From: Bradyrhizobium sp. RP6
GTDB taxonomy: Bacteria > Pseudomonadota > Alphaproteobacteria > Rhizobiales > Xanthobacteraceae
NCBI RefSeq assembly: GCF_003837805.1
Contig: NZ_RQIT01000006.1
Coordinates: 124,001 to 188,000, forward strand
DNA: 64,000 nucleotides
Direction: 5' to 3'
Under the pieces are notes generated by a model that searched no databases, was not told where the DNA came from, and was given only the letters and a program-made list of their open reading frames with translations. The translations under genes were made by a program, and so were the position numbers. Shown one piece after another: positions 18,724 to 27,809 of this stretch. How positions within the stretch are numbered: the stretch's first letter is position 1; every line of letters starts with the position of its first letter.

Positions 18724-20046
18724 CTATCCTATTGTTTCTTCGTGCGTCTCGATAGCCTCAAAACGCTGCCTGGGCCATGTGATCTGGACCACCGCGCCGT
18801 GTTCCGGAAAGGTCCGGTTGGTAAACGAGACCTTGGCGCCGGTGCGTTCCAGCAATGTGCGCGCGATGAACACGCCGAGGCCGAGGCCGCGTCGTTCGCC
18901 GCTGCCATCGTCCTGGTTACGACGCCGCGACAGATAGGGCTCGCCGATCCGGTTGAGGATGTCGGGCGGAATGCCCGGTCCGTCGTCGGAGATCACGAGC
19001 TCGATAGTGTCCTTGTTCCACCATGCGTTCACCTCGACGGTGGTGCGAGCGAAATCGACCGCGTTCTCGACGATGTTACCGATGCCGTAGAGGATCGCCG
19101 GATTGCGCGAGCCGACCGGCTCGGCGGCGACGGCTACCGCGATCCGCACCTTGATCTCGACGCCGAAATCGCGGTGCGGTGCCACCACCTCCTCGATCAG
19201 CTCCGACAGCTTCATGTGGTCGAACGGCGCGCCGGTGGAGGAGAGCTGGGTGATCTTGCTCAGGATGTCACGGCAGCGCTGGGTCTGCTCGCGCAAGGTC
19301 TTCAGGTCGGCGGCAAAGCTTGGGTCCTTCACCGTCTTCTCCAGTTCGCGCGAGATCAGGAAGATCGTCGCGAGCGGCGTGCCGAGCTCGTGCGCGGCCG
19401 CGGCCGCCAGCCCGTCGAGCTGGGTCAGGTGCTGCTCGCGCGTCAGCACCAGCTCGGTCGCGGCCAGTGCGTCCGCGAGCTTGCGCGCCTCCTCGGTGAC
19501 CTGGAACGAGTAGAGGCTGGTGACGCCGATTGCGAGCGCGATCGAGAGCCAGACGCCGACGAGATAGACCGGCGGCAGCACCAGCGGATCGTCGGAATCC
19601 CACGGCAGCGGAAAATGGAAGAAGAACAGGAGCGAAGCGCAGGTGACGGCGAGCAGGCCGAGGCCGAAGGTGAAACGGGCCGGCAGCGCGGTGGCCGAGA
19701 TCAGCACGGGCGCGAGGAACAGGAACGAGAACGGGTTCTGCAGACCGCCGGTGAAGAACAGCAGGCCGGCCAGCTCCACGATGTTCAGCGCGAGGAGGCC
19801 GGCCGCCTGAATCGGCTCCAGCCGCTGCATCGGATTGGCTGCGGTCTGGAGCGCCAGATTGAGCGCCGCCGACAGGGCGATGATGCTGACGCAGGGGACG
19901 ATCTCGACGTTGAACTCCAGCCCCTGTGCCACGATGAAGATCGCGGCGAGCTGACCCAGCACCGCGAGCCAGCGCAGCCGCAGGATCGTGTCCAGCCGGA
20001 TGTGCCGCTGCGCGTGGCGGAAGTCGGAGGCGGCAATTTCGGTCAT
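18724..20046 (-). CDS. actS: Redox-sensing histidine kinase ActS/RegB family (RegS in bradyrhizobia)
   Basis: The protein has 440 residues from the ATG at 20046; a TTG three codons earlier is also possible. Six membrane spans fill about residues 25-185, and the conserved ubiquinone-sensing segment GGLQNPF is at about 100-106. The H-box is AAAAHELGTPLATI (His about 219). The redox-active cysteine of RegB appears as QRCRDIL (Cys about 258). N-box GNIVENAVDFA and G-boxes DDGPGIP and GLGLGVF complete the kinase. It phosphorylates ActR according to redox state. It is transcribed divergently from an ABC exporter with about 108 bases between starts. Confidence 0.93.
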   Translation of the reverse strand: MTEIAASDFRHAQRHIRLDTILRLRWLAVLGQLAAIFIVAQGLEFNVEIVPCVSIIALSAALNLALQTAANPMQRLEPIQAAGLLALNIVELAGLLFFTGGLQNPFSFLFLAPVLISATALPARFTFGLGLLAVTCASLLFFFHFPLPWDSDDPLVLPPVYLVGVWLSIALAIGVTSLYSFQVTEEARKLADALAATELVLTREQHLTQLDGLAAAAAHELGTPLATIFLISRELEKTVKDPSFAADLKTLREQTQRCRDILSKITQLSSTGAPFDHMKLSELIEEVVAPHRDFGVEIKVRIAVAVAAEPVGSRNPAILYGIGNIVENAVDFARTTVEVNAWWNKDTIELVISDDGPGIPPDILNRIGEPYLSRRRNQDDGSGERRGLGLGVFIARTLLERTGAKVSFTNRTFPEHGAVVQITWPRQRFEAIETHEETIG

Positions 20047-20154
20047 GTCGGACAAGGTGGCGGTGCTTTCTCGATCACAATCGCTGGGCTCGCGGAACCA
20101 CGCAGGAATTACAAGCCTTGCGCTATCGGCTGCAATAGCAGAAGAACGGCCAGC

Positions 20155-20958
20155 ATGACCGAGAATGACAAGGCTTCAAGTCGGCCGACTGTCGCGGATC
20201 GCAGCTCGTCCGCGGCGATCGCGGTCGATCACCTCGTCAAGGTCTACAAGCAGACCCGCGCCGTCGACGATATCTCCTTTTCGCTTCCGCGCGGCAGCAT
20301 CACCGGCCTTCTGGGCGGCAACGGCGCCGGCAAGACCACGACCATCGCGATGATCATGGGCCTGGTGCTGCCGACCTCCGGCCGCGTGCAGGTGCTGGGG
20401 CATCGCGTGCCCGAGGAGAGCGCGGCCGTGCTGGGGCGGATGAATTTCGAGAGCCCCTATGTCGACATGCCGATGCGGCTGACGGTGCGGCAGAACCTCA
20501 CCGTGTTCGGCAAGCTCTATGCGGTGAAGAATCTCTCTGACCGCATCGCGAAGCTCGCCGAGGATCTCGACCTCGCCGATTTCATCGACCGCGCCAACGG
20601 CAAGCTCTCGGCCGGACAGAAGACCCGCGTCGCGCTGGCGAAGGCGCTGATCAACCAGCCCGAGCTGCTGCTCCTGGACGAGCCGACCGCCTCGCTCGAC
20701 CCGGATACCGCCGACTGGGTGCGCGCGCATCTGGAGCGCTACCGCCGGGACAACAACGCCACCATCCTGCTGGCCTCGCACAACATGCTCGAGGTCGAAC
20801 GGCTCTGCGACCGCGTCATCATCATGAAGCGCGGCCGCATCGAGGACGACGATACGCCGGAAGCGATCATGGCCCGCTACAACCGCACCACTCTCGAGGA
20901 GGTGTTTCTGGACGTCGCGCGCGGCCGGGTGAATGGCGCGCAGGAGGCGGTGCGATGA
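20155..20958 (+). CDS. ABC-2 type exporter, ATP-binding subunit
   Basis: The protein has 267 residues from the ATG at 20155. Walker A GGNGAGKTT (54-62), signature LSAGQ (151-155), Walker B LLLLDEP (171-177) and switch His in LLASHN are all intact. The open frame extends far upstream over the antisense strand of actS and actR, but that part is a composition artefact. It pairs with the permease gene 157 bases downstream; a palindromic repeat was inserted between them. The transported molecule is unknown. Confidence 0.92.
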   Translation: MTENDKASSRPTVADRSSSAAIAVDHLVKVYKQTRAVDDISFSLPRGSITGLLGGNGAGKTTTIAMIMGLVLPTSGRVQVLGHRVPEESAAVLGRMNFESPYVDMPMRLTVRQNLTVFGKLYAVKNLSDRIAKLAEDLDLADFIDRANGKLSAGQKTRVALAKALINQPELLLLDEPTASLDPDTADWVRAHLERYRRDNNATILLASHNMLEVERLCDRVIIMKRGRIEDDDTPEAIMARYNRTTLEEVFLDVARGRVNGAQEAVR

Positions 20959-20979
20959 GTGGGCAGCGGGTGCTCCTTT

Positions 20980-21066
20980 CGTCATTGCGAGCGAAGCGAA
21001 GCAATCCAGAGTCTTTCTGCGGAGGGACTCTGGATTGCTTCGTCGCAAGGGCTCCTCGCAATGACG
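20980..21066. repeat. Palindromic repeat, CGTCATTGCGAG class (copy 2), inside an ABC operon
   Basis: An 87-base inverted repeat with CGTCATTGCGAG / CGCAATGACG ends and inner AGCAATCCAGAGTC / GACTCTGGATTGCT arms. It begins 21 bases after the ATPase stop and ends 50 bases before the permease start, so an RNA hairpin between the two cistrons is expected. Confidence 0.92.
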
Positions 21067-21115
21067 TCTTGGATAGACCGCGCGCGGCATTTCAATCGGT
21101 TTGCGGGAGCGCGCC

Positions 21116-21934
21116 GTGACCGAGCTCTCCCTCCACGGCGGCATCTCGCTCCACCGCATCGGCGCGATGATCCTGCGCTACTGGTATCTGTTGCTGTCGT
21201 CCTGGCCGCGGCTGCTCGAGCTCTTGTACTGGCCGGCGCTGCAGGTCATCACCTGGGGCTTTCTCCAGCTCTACATCGCCGAGAACGCCAATTTCTTCGC
21301 GCGTGCCGGCGGCACGCTGATCGGCGCCGTCATCCTCTGGGACATCCTGTTCCGGGGACAGCTCGGCTTCTCCATCTCGTTCCTGGAAGAGATGTGGGCG
21401 CGCAACCTCGGCAACCTCATGATGAGCCCGCTCAAGCCGATCGAGTTTCTGCTGTCGTTGATGGTCATGAGCCTGATCCGGCTCGCGATCGGCGTCATCC
21501 CGATGACGTTGCTCGCGCTGTTCCTCTTTCATTTCAACGTCTATGCCCTCGGCCTGCCGCTGATCGCCTTCTTCTGCAATCTGATCTTCACGAGCTGGTC
21601 GGTCGGCATCTTCGTCTCTGGTCTGGTGCTGCGAAACGGCCTTGGCGCCGAGAGCATCGTCTGGACGTTGATGTTCGCGATCCTGCCGCTGGCCTGCGTG
21701 TATTACCCCGTCAGTGTGCTGCCCGGCTGGCTGCAATACGTCGCCTGGGCATTGCCGCCGACCTACGCCTTCGAGGGAATGCGCGCGCTCCTGATCGAGC
21801 ACACCTTCAGGACCGATCTGATGCTGCAGGCGTTCGCCATCAACGCCGTGCTTCTGGTTGCATCTTTTTGGGCATTCCTTGCCCTTTTGCGCAGCGCGAG
21901 GAAGCACGGCTCACTGCTGTCCGGCGGCGAATAA
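21116..21934 (+). CDS. ABC-2 type exporter, permease subunit
   Basis: The start is the GTG at 21116 with GGGAGC six bases upstream; a TTG five codons earlier is less likely. The 272-residue protein has about six membrane spans and the ABC-2 permease pattern (ILWDILFRGQLGFSISFLEEMW, NLMMSPLKPIEFL, YYPVSVLPGWLQ). The last of these resembles the NodJ-like permease signature. Together with the preceding ATPase it should form a complete exporter. Despite the family likeness, there are no nod genes in the window, so an oligosaccharide substrate should not be assumed. Confidence 0.9.
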   Translation: MTELSLHGGISLHRIGAMILRYWYLLLSSWPRLLELLYWPALQVITWGFLQLYIAENANFFARAGGTLIGAVILWDILFRGQLGFSISFLEEMWARNLGNLMMSPLKPIEFLLSLMVMSLIRLAIGVIPMTLLALFLFHFNVYALGLPLIAFFCNLIFTSWSVGIFVSGLVLRNGLGAESIVWTLMFAILPLACVYYPVSVLPGWLQYVAWALPPTYAFEGMRALLIEHTFRTDLMLQAFAINAVLLVASFWAFLALLRSARKHGSLLSGGE

Positions 21935-22055
21935 CGTCACTTTCCCGTGGATTCAGGCTGGTTTAGCCGTTTTGGCTACGTAGATGTACGGAACCATGCA
22001 TTGACGCAATATTACGCATTCGGCAGTATGTTGCGATGCGAAGAGGAATATAGCG

Positions 22056-23384
22056 ATGCCCATTGGTGAGTTCGGCGGCGCGCCGCCGCTGGCGGCAGAA
22101 GGCAGTCCGGTCCTGACGACGCCGATGTACTGGATGTACGAGATGGCTCATGCCTCTCTCAATCCGGCACGTGCGGTCACCGACGCGACCAAGCTGCTGT
22201 TTCAGAATCCCCTCAACCCCTGGGCGCGCACCGAGGTCGGCAAGTCGGTTGCCGCGGCCTGCGAATTGTTCGAGCGCACCACGCGCCGCTACGGCAAGCC
22301 GGAATGGGGTCTCGACGACACCGAGGTCAACGGCATCCGCGTCCCCGTCGAGATCCGCTCGGTCTGGGAAAAGCCGTTCTGCAGGCTGCTCTATTTCGAT
22401 CGCAAGTTCACCCGCCCGTTGCGCAGCCCGCAGCCGCGCGTGCTGATCGTGGCCCCGATGTCCGGCCATTATGCGACGCTTCTGCGCGGCACCGTCGAGG
22501 CTTTCCTGCCGGCGCATGAGGTCTACATCACCGATTGGGCCGATGCCCGCATGGTCCCCTTGAGCGAAGGACGCTTCGATCTCGACGACTACATCGACTA
22601 TGTCATCGAGATGCTGCACGTCCTCGGCGGCAACACCCACGTCATGGCGGTGTGCCAGCCCTCCGTGCCCGTTGTCGCAGCCGTCTCGGTCATGGAGGCG
22701 CGGCGCGATCCGTTCGTGCCGACCTCGATGACGCTGATGGGCGGCCCGATCGACACCCGCCGCAATCCGACCGCGGTGAACAACCTCGCCCAGGAGCGCG
22801 GTATCGACTGGTTCCGCAACCACGTCATCACCAAGGTGCCGTTCCCGCATCCGGGCATGATGCGCGACGTCTATCCTGGATTCCTGCAGCTCAACGGCTT
22901 CATCAGCATGAATCTCGATCGGCACATGGATGCGCACAAGCAGCTGTTTGCCAATCTGGTGAAGGGTGACGGCGATCTCGTCGACAAGCATCGCGACTTC
23001 TATGACGAATATCTCGCGGTCATGGATCTCTCGGCCGAGTATTACCTGCAGACCGTCGACACCGTGTTCGTGAAGCACTCGCTGCCGAAGGGCGAGATGA
23101 TCCATCGCGGAACCCGCGTCGACCCCTCCAAGGTCAAGCGCGTCGCGTTGATGACGGTCGAAGGCGAGAACGACGACATCTCCGGCCTCGGTCAGACGGA
23201 AGCAACGCACGGCTTGTGCAGCTCGATCCCCGATCACCGCCGCGTTCATTACGTCCAGAAGGGCGTCGGACATTACGGCGTGTTCAACGGATCGCGTTTC
23301 AAGTCGGAGATCGTGCCACGGATTCACGACTTCATGGTTTCGGCCGCGAATCCGAGCTCGTTACAGGCTCTCGCGGCCGAATAG
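22056..23384 (+). CDS. phaZ: Intracellular polyhydroxybutyrate depolymerase
   Basis: The protein has 442 residues. The family pattern is clear: N-terminal MYWMYEMAHASLNPARA, VLIVAPMSGHYATLLRGTVE, DWADARMVP and MAVCQPSVP, in which Cys200 corresponds to the catalytic cysteine of Ralstonia PhaZa1. GEKD-like EGENDDISG and the C-terminal VGHYGVFNG provide the Asp and His. It mobilises native PHB granules in the cytoplasm. The ATG at 22056 follows GAAGAGGAA. Upstream (about 21995-22035) the repeat ACGCA-ATATT-ACGCA and a TGCG half-site might be a regulator site; this is speculative. Confidence 0.92.
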   Translation: MPIGEFGGAPPLAAEGSPVLTTPMYWMYEMAHASLNPARAVTDATKLLFQNPLNPWARTEVGKSVAAACELFERTTRRYGKPEWGLDDTEVNGIRVPVEIRSVWEKPFCRLLYFDRKFTRPLRSPQPRVLIVAPMSGHYATLLRGTVEAFLPAHEVYITDWADARMVPLSEGRFDLDDYIDYVIEMLHVLGGNTHVMAVCQPSVPVVAAVSVMEARRDPFVPTSMTLMGGPIDTRRNPTAVNNLAQERGIDWFRNHVITKVPFPHPGMMRDVYPGFLQLNGFISMNLDRHMDAHKQLFANLVKGDGDLVDKHRDFYDEYLAVMDLSAEYYLQTVDTVFVKHSLPKGEMIHRGTRVDPSKVKRVALMTVEGENDDISGLGQTEATHGLCSSIPDHRRVHYVQKGVGHYGVFNGSRFKSEIVPRIHDFMVSAANPSSLQALAAE

Positions 23385-23755
23385 AGCTGCTCCTCATGGT
23401 AAGGAGCGCGGAACGCGCGTCTCGAACCATGAAGGCCCGGATCTCGCCTGTGAACAGCCGAATTTCGGCTTTCCCGTCGAAATTTCGGGCCCACCGGACC
23501 TTTTCGGCGGGCTAAGTTCCCACCAGATTCGCGGTATTTAGGTAGCTTTATAGGAGTGAGTCTGCCCTCACCCCTTGGGGGTGTCGCATGCATCCAGCGG
23601 GGGCGAAAAAAGCGGGTTCCAACCCCAGTCTGTAGGGTCTCCCCGGCGCCTGACCGCTGTATATTGGGCAAATGATTTGTTTTTGCGCCGAGCGCTTTCC
23701 CTGGCGGCGGTTATGGCAGAATCCGGGCGAACTCCTGCTCCCCGGACTGACAGAC
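23385..23755. other. 371-base gap with candidate structured leader
   Basis: No convincing protein gene. Between about 23560 and 23665 there are hairpin-forming blocks on the + strand: CACCCC-TTG-GGGGTG (23569-23583), the self-complementary GCATGC, and GGGTT-CC-AACCC. They lie in the 200 bases before the YgjP-like gene and could form a folded leader or a small RNA. I could not match them to a known RNA family. Confidence 0.35.
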
Positions 23756-24511
23756 ATGGCCACTCGCGCACTCCTCTATCGTCGGCCCCACGAACCAAAG
23801 ACCCTCGTCATCACCCACGGATCGCAATTTTTTGCGATTCGGCTGCGCCGGCACAGACGCGCGAGGCGTTACACGCTCAGAATTCATCCGAGCGACCGCG
23901 AAGCCATCCTCACCATGCCGCCGCGCGGCACGCTCGCCGATGCTAAGGATTTCGCGCAGCGTCACGGTGCGTGGATCGCTGCACGCCTCGGCCGCCTGCC
24001 GAAGGCCGCACCGTTTCAGCCGGGCACGGTGATACCGCTGCGCGGCACGCCCCATCGCATCGTTCATCGCGCCGGCCAGCGCGGCACGGTGTGGACCGAG
24101 ATGCGCGATAGCGGTGAACGCATTCTCTGCGTCGCCGGCGGCCTCGAGCATGTCGACCGCCGCGTCAGCGACTTTCTCAAGCGCCAAGCCCGCCGCGATC
24201 TTCAGCGCTCGGCAGAGGCCTACGCCGCCGAGCTTGGCGTCCGCGTCAAACGGCTCTCGATCCGTGATCAGTCCAGCCGCTGGGGATCCTGCACCTCGGC
24301 CGGCTCGCTGTCGTTCTCCTGGCGCCTGATCCTCGCGCCACCCTTCGTGCTCGACTATCTCGCCGCCCACGAGGTCGCTCATCTCGTCGAGATGAACCAC
24401 TCGGCGCGGTTCTGGCGCGTCTGCGGCAAGATCTGTCCGTCGATGGAGCGCGCCAAGAAGTGGCTCGATACGTACGGCAATGATCTGCACCGGTATGGTG
24501 TCGAGGATTAG
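23756..24511 (+). CDS. YgjP/DUF45 family M48-like metalloprotease
   Basis: The protein has 251 residues from the ATG at 23756 (MATRALLY); an in-frame ATG at 23672 (MICFCAER) would add 28 residues. The DUF45 (YgjP/WLM-like) signature is SSRWGSCTSAGSLSFSWRL followed by the zinc motif HEVAH (205-209) and downstream MNHSARFW. Such proteins are soluble zinc-dependent proteases of uncertain substrate, sometimes found near restriction systems; no such system is here. It is convergent with the next gene. Confidence 0.9.
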   Translation: MATRALLYRRPHEPKTLVITHGSQFFAIRLRRHRRARRYTLRIHPSDREAILTMPPRGTLADAKDFAQRHGAWIAARLGRLPKAAPFQPGTVIPLRGTPHRIVHRAGQRGTVWTEMRDSGERILCVAGGLEHVDRRVSDFLKRQARRDLQRSAEAYAAELGVRVKRLSIRDQSSRWGSCTSAGSLSFSWRLILAPPFVLDYLAAHEVAHLVEMNHSARFWRVCGKICPSMERAKKWLDTYGNDLHRYGVED

Positions 24512-24541
24512 GCTCTCACGACCCGCCTGACACTCGCTGTC

Positions 24542-24564
24542 GTCGTCCGGCTTGACCGGACGAC
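24542..24564. terminator. Perfect hairpin between convergent genes
   Basis: GTCGTCCGG-CTTGA-CCGGACGAC has 9-base arms and sits 30 bases after the YgjP-like stop, in the gap with the leftward gene ending at 24668. The position suits a two-way terminator; the core is shared with the palindromic repeat class of this genome. Confidence 0.55.
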
Positions 24565-24667
24565 CCAGTATTCCAGAGACGGTTGTTGAGCCGGGGGCGG
24601 TGGTGCACTGGATGCCCCCGCTTTCGCGGTAAGTGACAGCAGAGAGCGGGACGGCTTCAAATCGCCC

Positions 24668-25327
24668 TCAGGCACTGAAATCCGCACTCGTCCCCGGCTG
24701 CGCGCGTGAGGCCAGATAGGCTGATTGCTGCTGCGCGCCAGCCGTCTGCCCCTCCGCCAGCATCGCCTGGAACGCCGCGTCGAGTTGCTCGCGACTATAT
24801 GTCGTGGGCCTGCTCTCGCGCGGCGTCCATTGCGATTGCGTGATGGCCGTGGAGGCCTTCTCGACGGTGCCGCCAAGCAGCTCGGCGTATCTGCCGGCCC
24901 GCCATTGCGCCAGGTCCGGCCCGCTCAAGCCGGGAGGATCCTCGAGCTTGCCGACCTTCGCCGCGGCCTGGTTGGTCATCGCCGAGGACCCGCCATTGTA
25001 CAACGTGGCCACCACCTTGCCGTCGACTTTCACCTGGGCATAAACGTTCTGAGGCGCGTTGTCCGCGACGACCGATTGCGGTGCATTCGTGTCGTGGGCG
25101 ATCAGCCAGTGCGTTGCCATCAGGTCGCGCAGGACGGGATGATCCGCGGCCGATATCACCTTGGCGCCCGAGAGCGGCTTAACCTGCGAGAGGTCGATGC
25201 GGAAGCCGCTGGCAGCAGCGTCGGTTGTTTCGGGAGCTACCGGCTCAAGACCCGATGTCGCGTTAGAAGCGGATGTTGATGCGGGCCGCAGATGAGGCAA
25301 CGCCGCACCGGATACATTTGAAATCAT
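24668..25327 (-). CDS. Unrecognised protein of 219 residues
   Basis: I do not recognise this family. The ATG at 25327 has a good ribosome site (GGGAGC, nine bases). The protein starts MISNVSGAALPHLRP, has no signal peptide or membrane span, and is rich in Ala, Ser, Gln and Thr. The first 45 residues look disordered. A central part (VYAQVKVDGKVVATLYNGGSSAMTN) may be a small beta-rich domain, and the C-terminal third is helical and Gln/Ala-rich. The disordered N-terminus and alanine-rich tail recall secreted or flagellar-associated rhizobial proteins, but this is only an impression. Real coding is supported by its start site and length. Confidence 0.7.
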   Translation of the reverse strand: MISNVSGAALPHLRPASTSASNATSGLEPVAPETTDAAASGFRIDLSQVKPLSGAKVISAADHPVLRDLMATHWLIAHDTNAPQSVVADNAPQNVYAQVKVDGKVVATLYNGGSSAMTNQAAAKVGKLEDPPGLSGPDLAQWRAGRYAELLGGTVEKASTAITQSQWTPRESRPTTYSREQLDAAFQAMLAEGQTAGAQQQSAYLASRAQPGTSADFSA

Positions 25328-25592
25328 CGAACGCTCCCAGGTCCCTGCTCAACCTATGAGAGCAAATCCCGGGCCGAAGACGGGTGCTTGAAGTGATTGG
25401 TGTTTTTCCCTTCGGCCATGCGTGGGTCGCGGTCGATCTTGCCGCGCTGGGCAGGAATTGCCGAAGTGGTGAAGCGCGCGCTTCAGGCTCCGCGCTGCCT
25501 GCGCAAGCCGTTGATTTCGTTATGCTCGGCTACTGTGCATGGGGTTGTTTTCGCAGCTCTTGTTTCGAGGTCATCGAAACCTTGGGCAGAGC

Positions 25593-27809
25593 CTATCGGT
25601 TTCCGCCAAACAGCCGGTCCATCAGCCAGCCATCGAGCCCTGCCGCCGCTTCCGGCCGCACATTGGTGCGCGTGGGCGGCGGCGGGCGGTAGCCGCCATT
25701 GTTGGCTGCTGCCGGTCCTGGTGCTGCCGCTGTCGGCGGCGACACCTGCGAGGCCGCCTGCGCGAGGTTCGACAGGCCCCAGGTCGCTTGCGCGTTCGGC
25801 AAGTTCGCGACCGGCACGCCCTCGTGCGCCGCCTTCATGAAGCGCGTCCAGACCTCCACCGGCAGGCCGCCGCCGGTCGCCTTCTTGGTCGGCGAGTTGT
25901 CGTCGTTGCCGAGCCAGACGCCGGTGACGAGATTGGCGGTGTAGCCGATGAACCAGGCGTCGCGATAATCCTGGCTGGTGCCGGTCTTGCCGGCGGCCGG
26001 CCAGCCGGGAATTTCGGCCTTCTTGGCGGTGCCCGATATCAGCGTCTCTCGCATCATCGCGTTCATCATGCCGACATAGCGGGGCTCGATGACCTGGTTG
26101 CGCTCCTCAGGCTGGCGCATGTAGAGCAGCTTGCCGCCGAGCGTCCTGATCCGCGTCACGACATGCGGCGCCACCGCGAGGCCGCCATTGGCGAAGGGCG
26201 CATAGGCGCCGACCAGCTCGACCACGGAGACCTCGGAGGTGCCGAGCGCGATCGAGGCATTGGGCTCGAGCTTGGAGGAGATGCCGAGCCGGTGCGCAGT
26301 GCGCACCACGTTCTTCGGCCCGACCTCGAGGCCGAGGCGGATCGCGACCGTGTTGAGCGACATCGCCAGCGCCTGCGTCAGCGTCACCGCGCCGAAATAT
26401 TCGTGGGTGTAGTTCTCGGGCCTCCAGCCCTTCACCTCGATGGGCGCGTCCTGGCGCATCGTATCGGGCGTCAGCCCCTGCTCGAGCGCGGTGAGGTACA
26501 CGAACGGCTTGAACGAGGAGCCCGGCTGCCGCTTGGCGGTCACAGCCCGGTTGTACTGGCTGTCGGAATAGTTCCGCCCGCCGACCATGGCGCGCACGGC
26601 GCCGTCGGGCGTCATCGCCACCAGCGCTCCCTGGCTGACATTGAACTTCACGCTCTTGGCCGCGAGCTCGTCGATGATCGCGGCTTCCGCCACGCTCTGC
26701 AGCTTCGGATCGATCGTGGTCTCGACCTTGATGCTCTCGTCGATCTGGCCGACCAGATCGTCCAGCACCTCGCCGATCCAGTCCGCGACGTAGTTGACCG
26801 TGCCGGCGCCGGCCGGCTTCACGTTGTAGGAGGGATGGCCGATCGAGGCCTTGGCCTGCGCATCAGTGATGAAGTTTGCATCCGCCATCGCCGCCAGCAC
26901 GATCTGCGCGCGCGCTTCCGCGCCTTCCGGATTGCGGTTCGGCGCAAGGCGCGACGGCGACTTGACGAGGCCGGCCAGCATCGCGGCTTCGGCAATGGTG
27001 ACGTTCTTCGCCGACTTGCCGAAATATTTCTGCGCGGCGGCTTCGACGCCGTAGGCGCCGGAGCCGAAATAGACGCGATTGAGATAGAGCTCCAGGATTT
27101 CATCCTTGGAGTGCTTCCGCTCCAGCCAGATCGCGAGCTCCGCCTCCTGCAGCTTGCGCTGCATGGTGCGCTCCTGGGTCAGGAACAGGTTCTTGGCGAG
27201 CTGCTGCGTCAAGGTCGAGCCGCCCTGCGATACGCCGCGATGGAGCACGTTGGTGACGAGGGCGCGCAGGATGCCGATCGGATCGATGCCGAAATGCGAA
27301 TAGAAGCGGCGGTCCTCGATGGCGATGAACGCCTTCGGCAAGTACGGCGGGAGATCCTTCAGCGACACGTTGGCGCCGGCCATCTCGCCACGCTGCGCCA
27401 GCATGCTGCCGTCCATGGCGACGATCTGGATCGTCGGCGGCCGCTTGGGAATCTCCAGCGATTGAATCGGAGGCAGATGGGCGCCGACATAGACCACGAC
27501 GGCGATCACGGCGATGCCGGCCCACAGGCTCAGCACCGCGCCCCAATAGACGAGGCGGCCGAGACTGAAGCCGCCGCGCGACTTCGAGCGGCGCTTGGCG
27601 CCGCTGCGGCTGCCAGGTGCCTTCCGTTCGCGGGGCGGCTCGTCGCCGGCATCCTCGCTCTTGCGCTTGGCGGATGCCTTCGCAGGCTTCTTCGGCTTGT
27701 CGTCGCCGCCGGGAATGCGGTCCGCAGCGGTCAGGCGCAGGTCGGCGAGCGCCGCGGGCAAGCCGAACAGCGGCTCCTTTCGCGCACCCTTTTTCTTTCC
27801 CCACGCCAT
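25593..27809 (-). CDS. Penicillin-binding protein 1A (bifunctional transglycosylase/transpeptidase)
   Basis: The protein has 738 residues from the ATG at 27809. A basic, Lys/Arg-rich cytoplasmic tail (1-80) precedes one membrane span (about 85-110). The GT51 glycosyltransferase domain has catalytic Glu165 in IEDRRFYSHFGID and the QGGSTLTQQLAKN motif. The transpeptidase domain has SSFK (Ser431), SLN (484-486) and KTGT (608-611). The C-terminal tail is Pro/Ala-rich. It polymerises and cross-links peptidoglycan at the inner membrane. The long tail and the GT51 domain also resemble PbpC/MrcA-type proteins; 1A is the usual name for this layout. Confidence 0.94.
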   Translation of the reverse strand: MAWGKKKGARKEPLFGLPAALADLRLTAADRIPGGDDKPKKPAKASAKRKSEDAGDEPPRERKAPGSRSGAKRRSKSRGGFSLGRLVYWGAVLSLWAGIAVIAVVVYVGAHLPPIQSLEIPKRPPTIQIVAMDGSMLAQRGEMAGANVSLKDLPPYLPKAFIAIEDRRFYSHFGIDPIGILRALVTNVLHRGVSQGGSTLTQQLAKNLFLTQERTMQRKLQEAELAIWLERKHSKDEILELYLNRVYFGSGAYGVEAAAQKYFGKSAKNVTIAEAAMLAGLVKSPSRLAPNRNPEGAEARAQIVLAAMADANFITDAQAKASIGHPSYNVKPAGAGTVNYVADWIGEVLDDLVGQIDESIKVETTIDPKLQSVAEAAIIDELAAKSVKFNVSQGALVAMTPDGAVRAMVGGRNYSDSQYNRAVTAKRQPGSSFKPFVYLTALEQGLTPDTMRQDAPIEVKGWRPENYTHEYFGAVTLTQALAMSLNTVAIRLGLEVGPKNVVRTAHRLGISSKLEPNASIALGTSEVSVVELVGAYAPFANGGLAVAPHVVTRIRTLGGKLLYMRQPEERNQVIEPRYVGMMNAMMRETLISGTAKKAEIPGWPAAGKTGTSQDYRDAWFIGYTANLVTGVWLGNDDNSPTKKATGGGLPVEVWTRFMKAAHEGVPVANLPNAQATWGLSNLAQAASQVSPPTAAAPGPAAANNGGYRPPPPTRTNVRPEAAAGLDGWLMDRLFGGNR

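Noticed and set aside
18112..20154. A very long open frame on the + strand running over actR and actS into the ABC ATPase
   Set aside because: It is the mirror of two well-supported genes; its protein is Arg/Asp/His-rich with no domains. High GC keeps the antisense frame open. The real ATPase starts at 20155.
21116..21934. Nodulation exporter NodJ
   Set aside because: ABC-2 permeases share this pattern; no nod gene, nod box or symbiosis gene is present.
23600..23660. Possible tRNA, tmRNA or SRP RNA on either strand
   Set aside because: Individual short hairpins are present but no cloverleaf, CCA-end context or conserved RNA core could be built.
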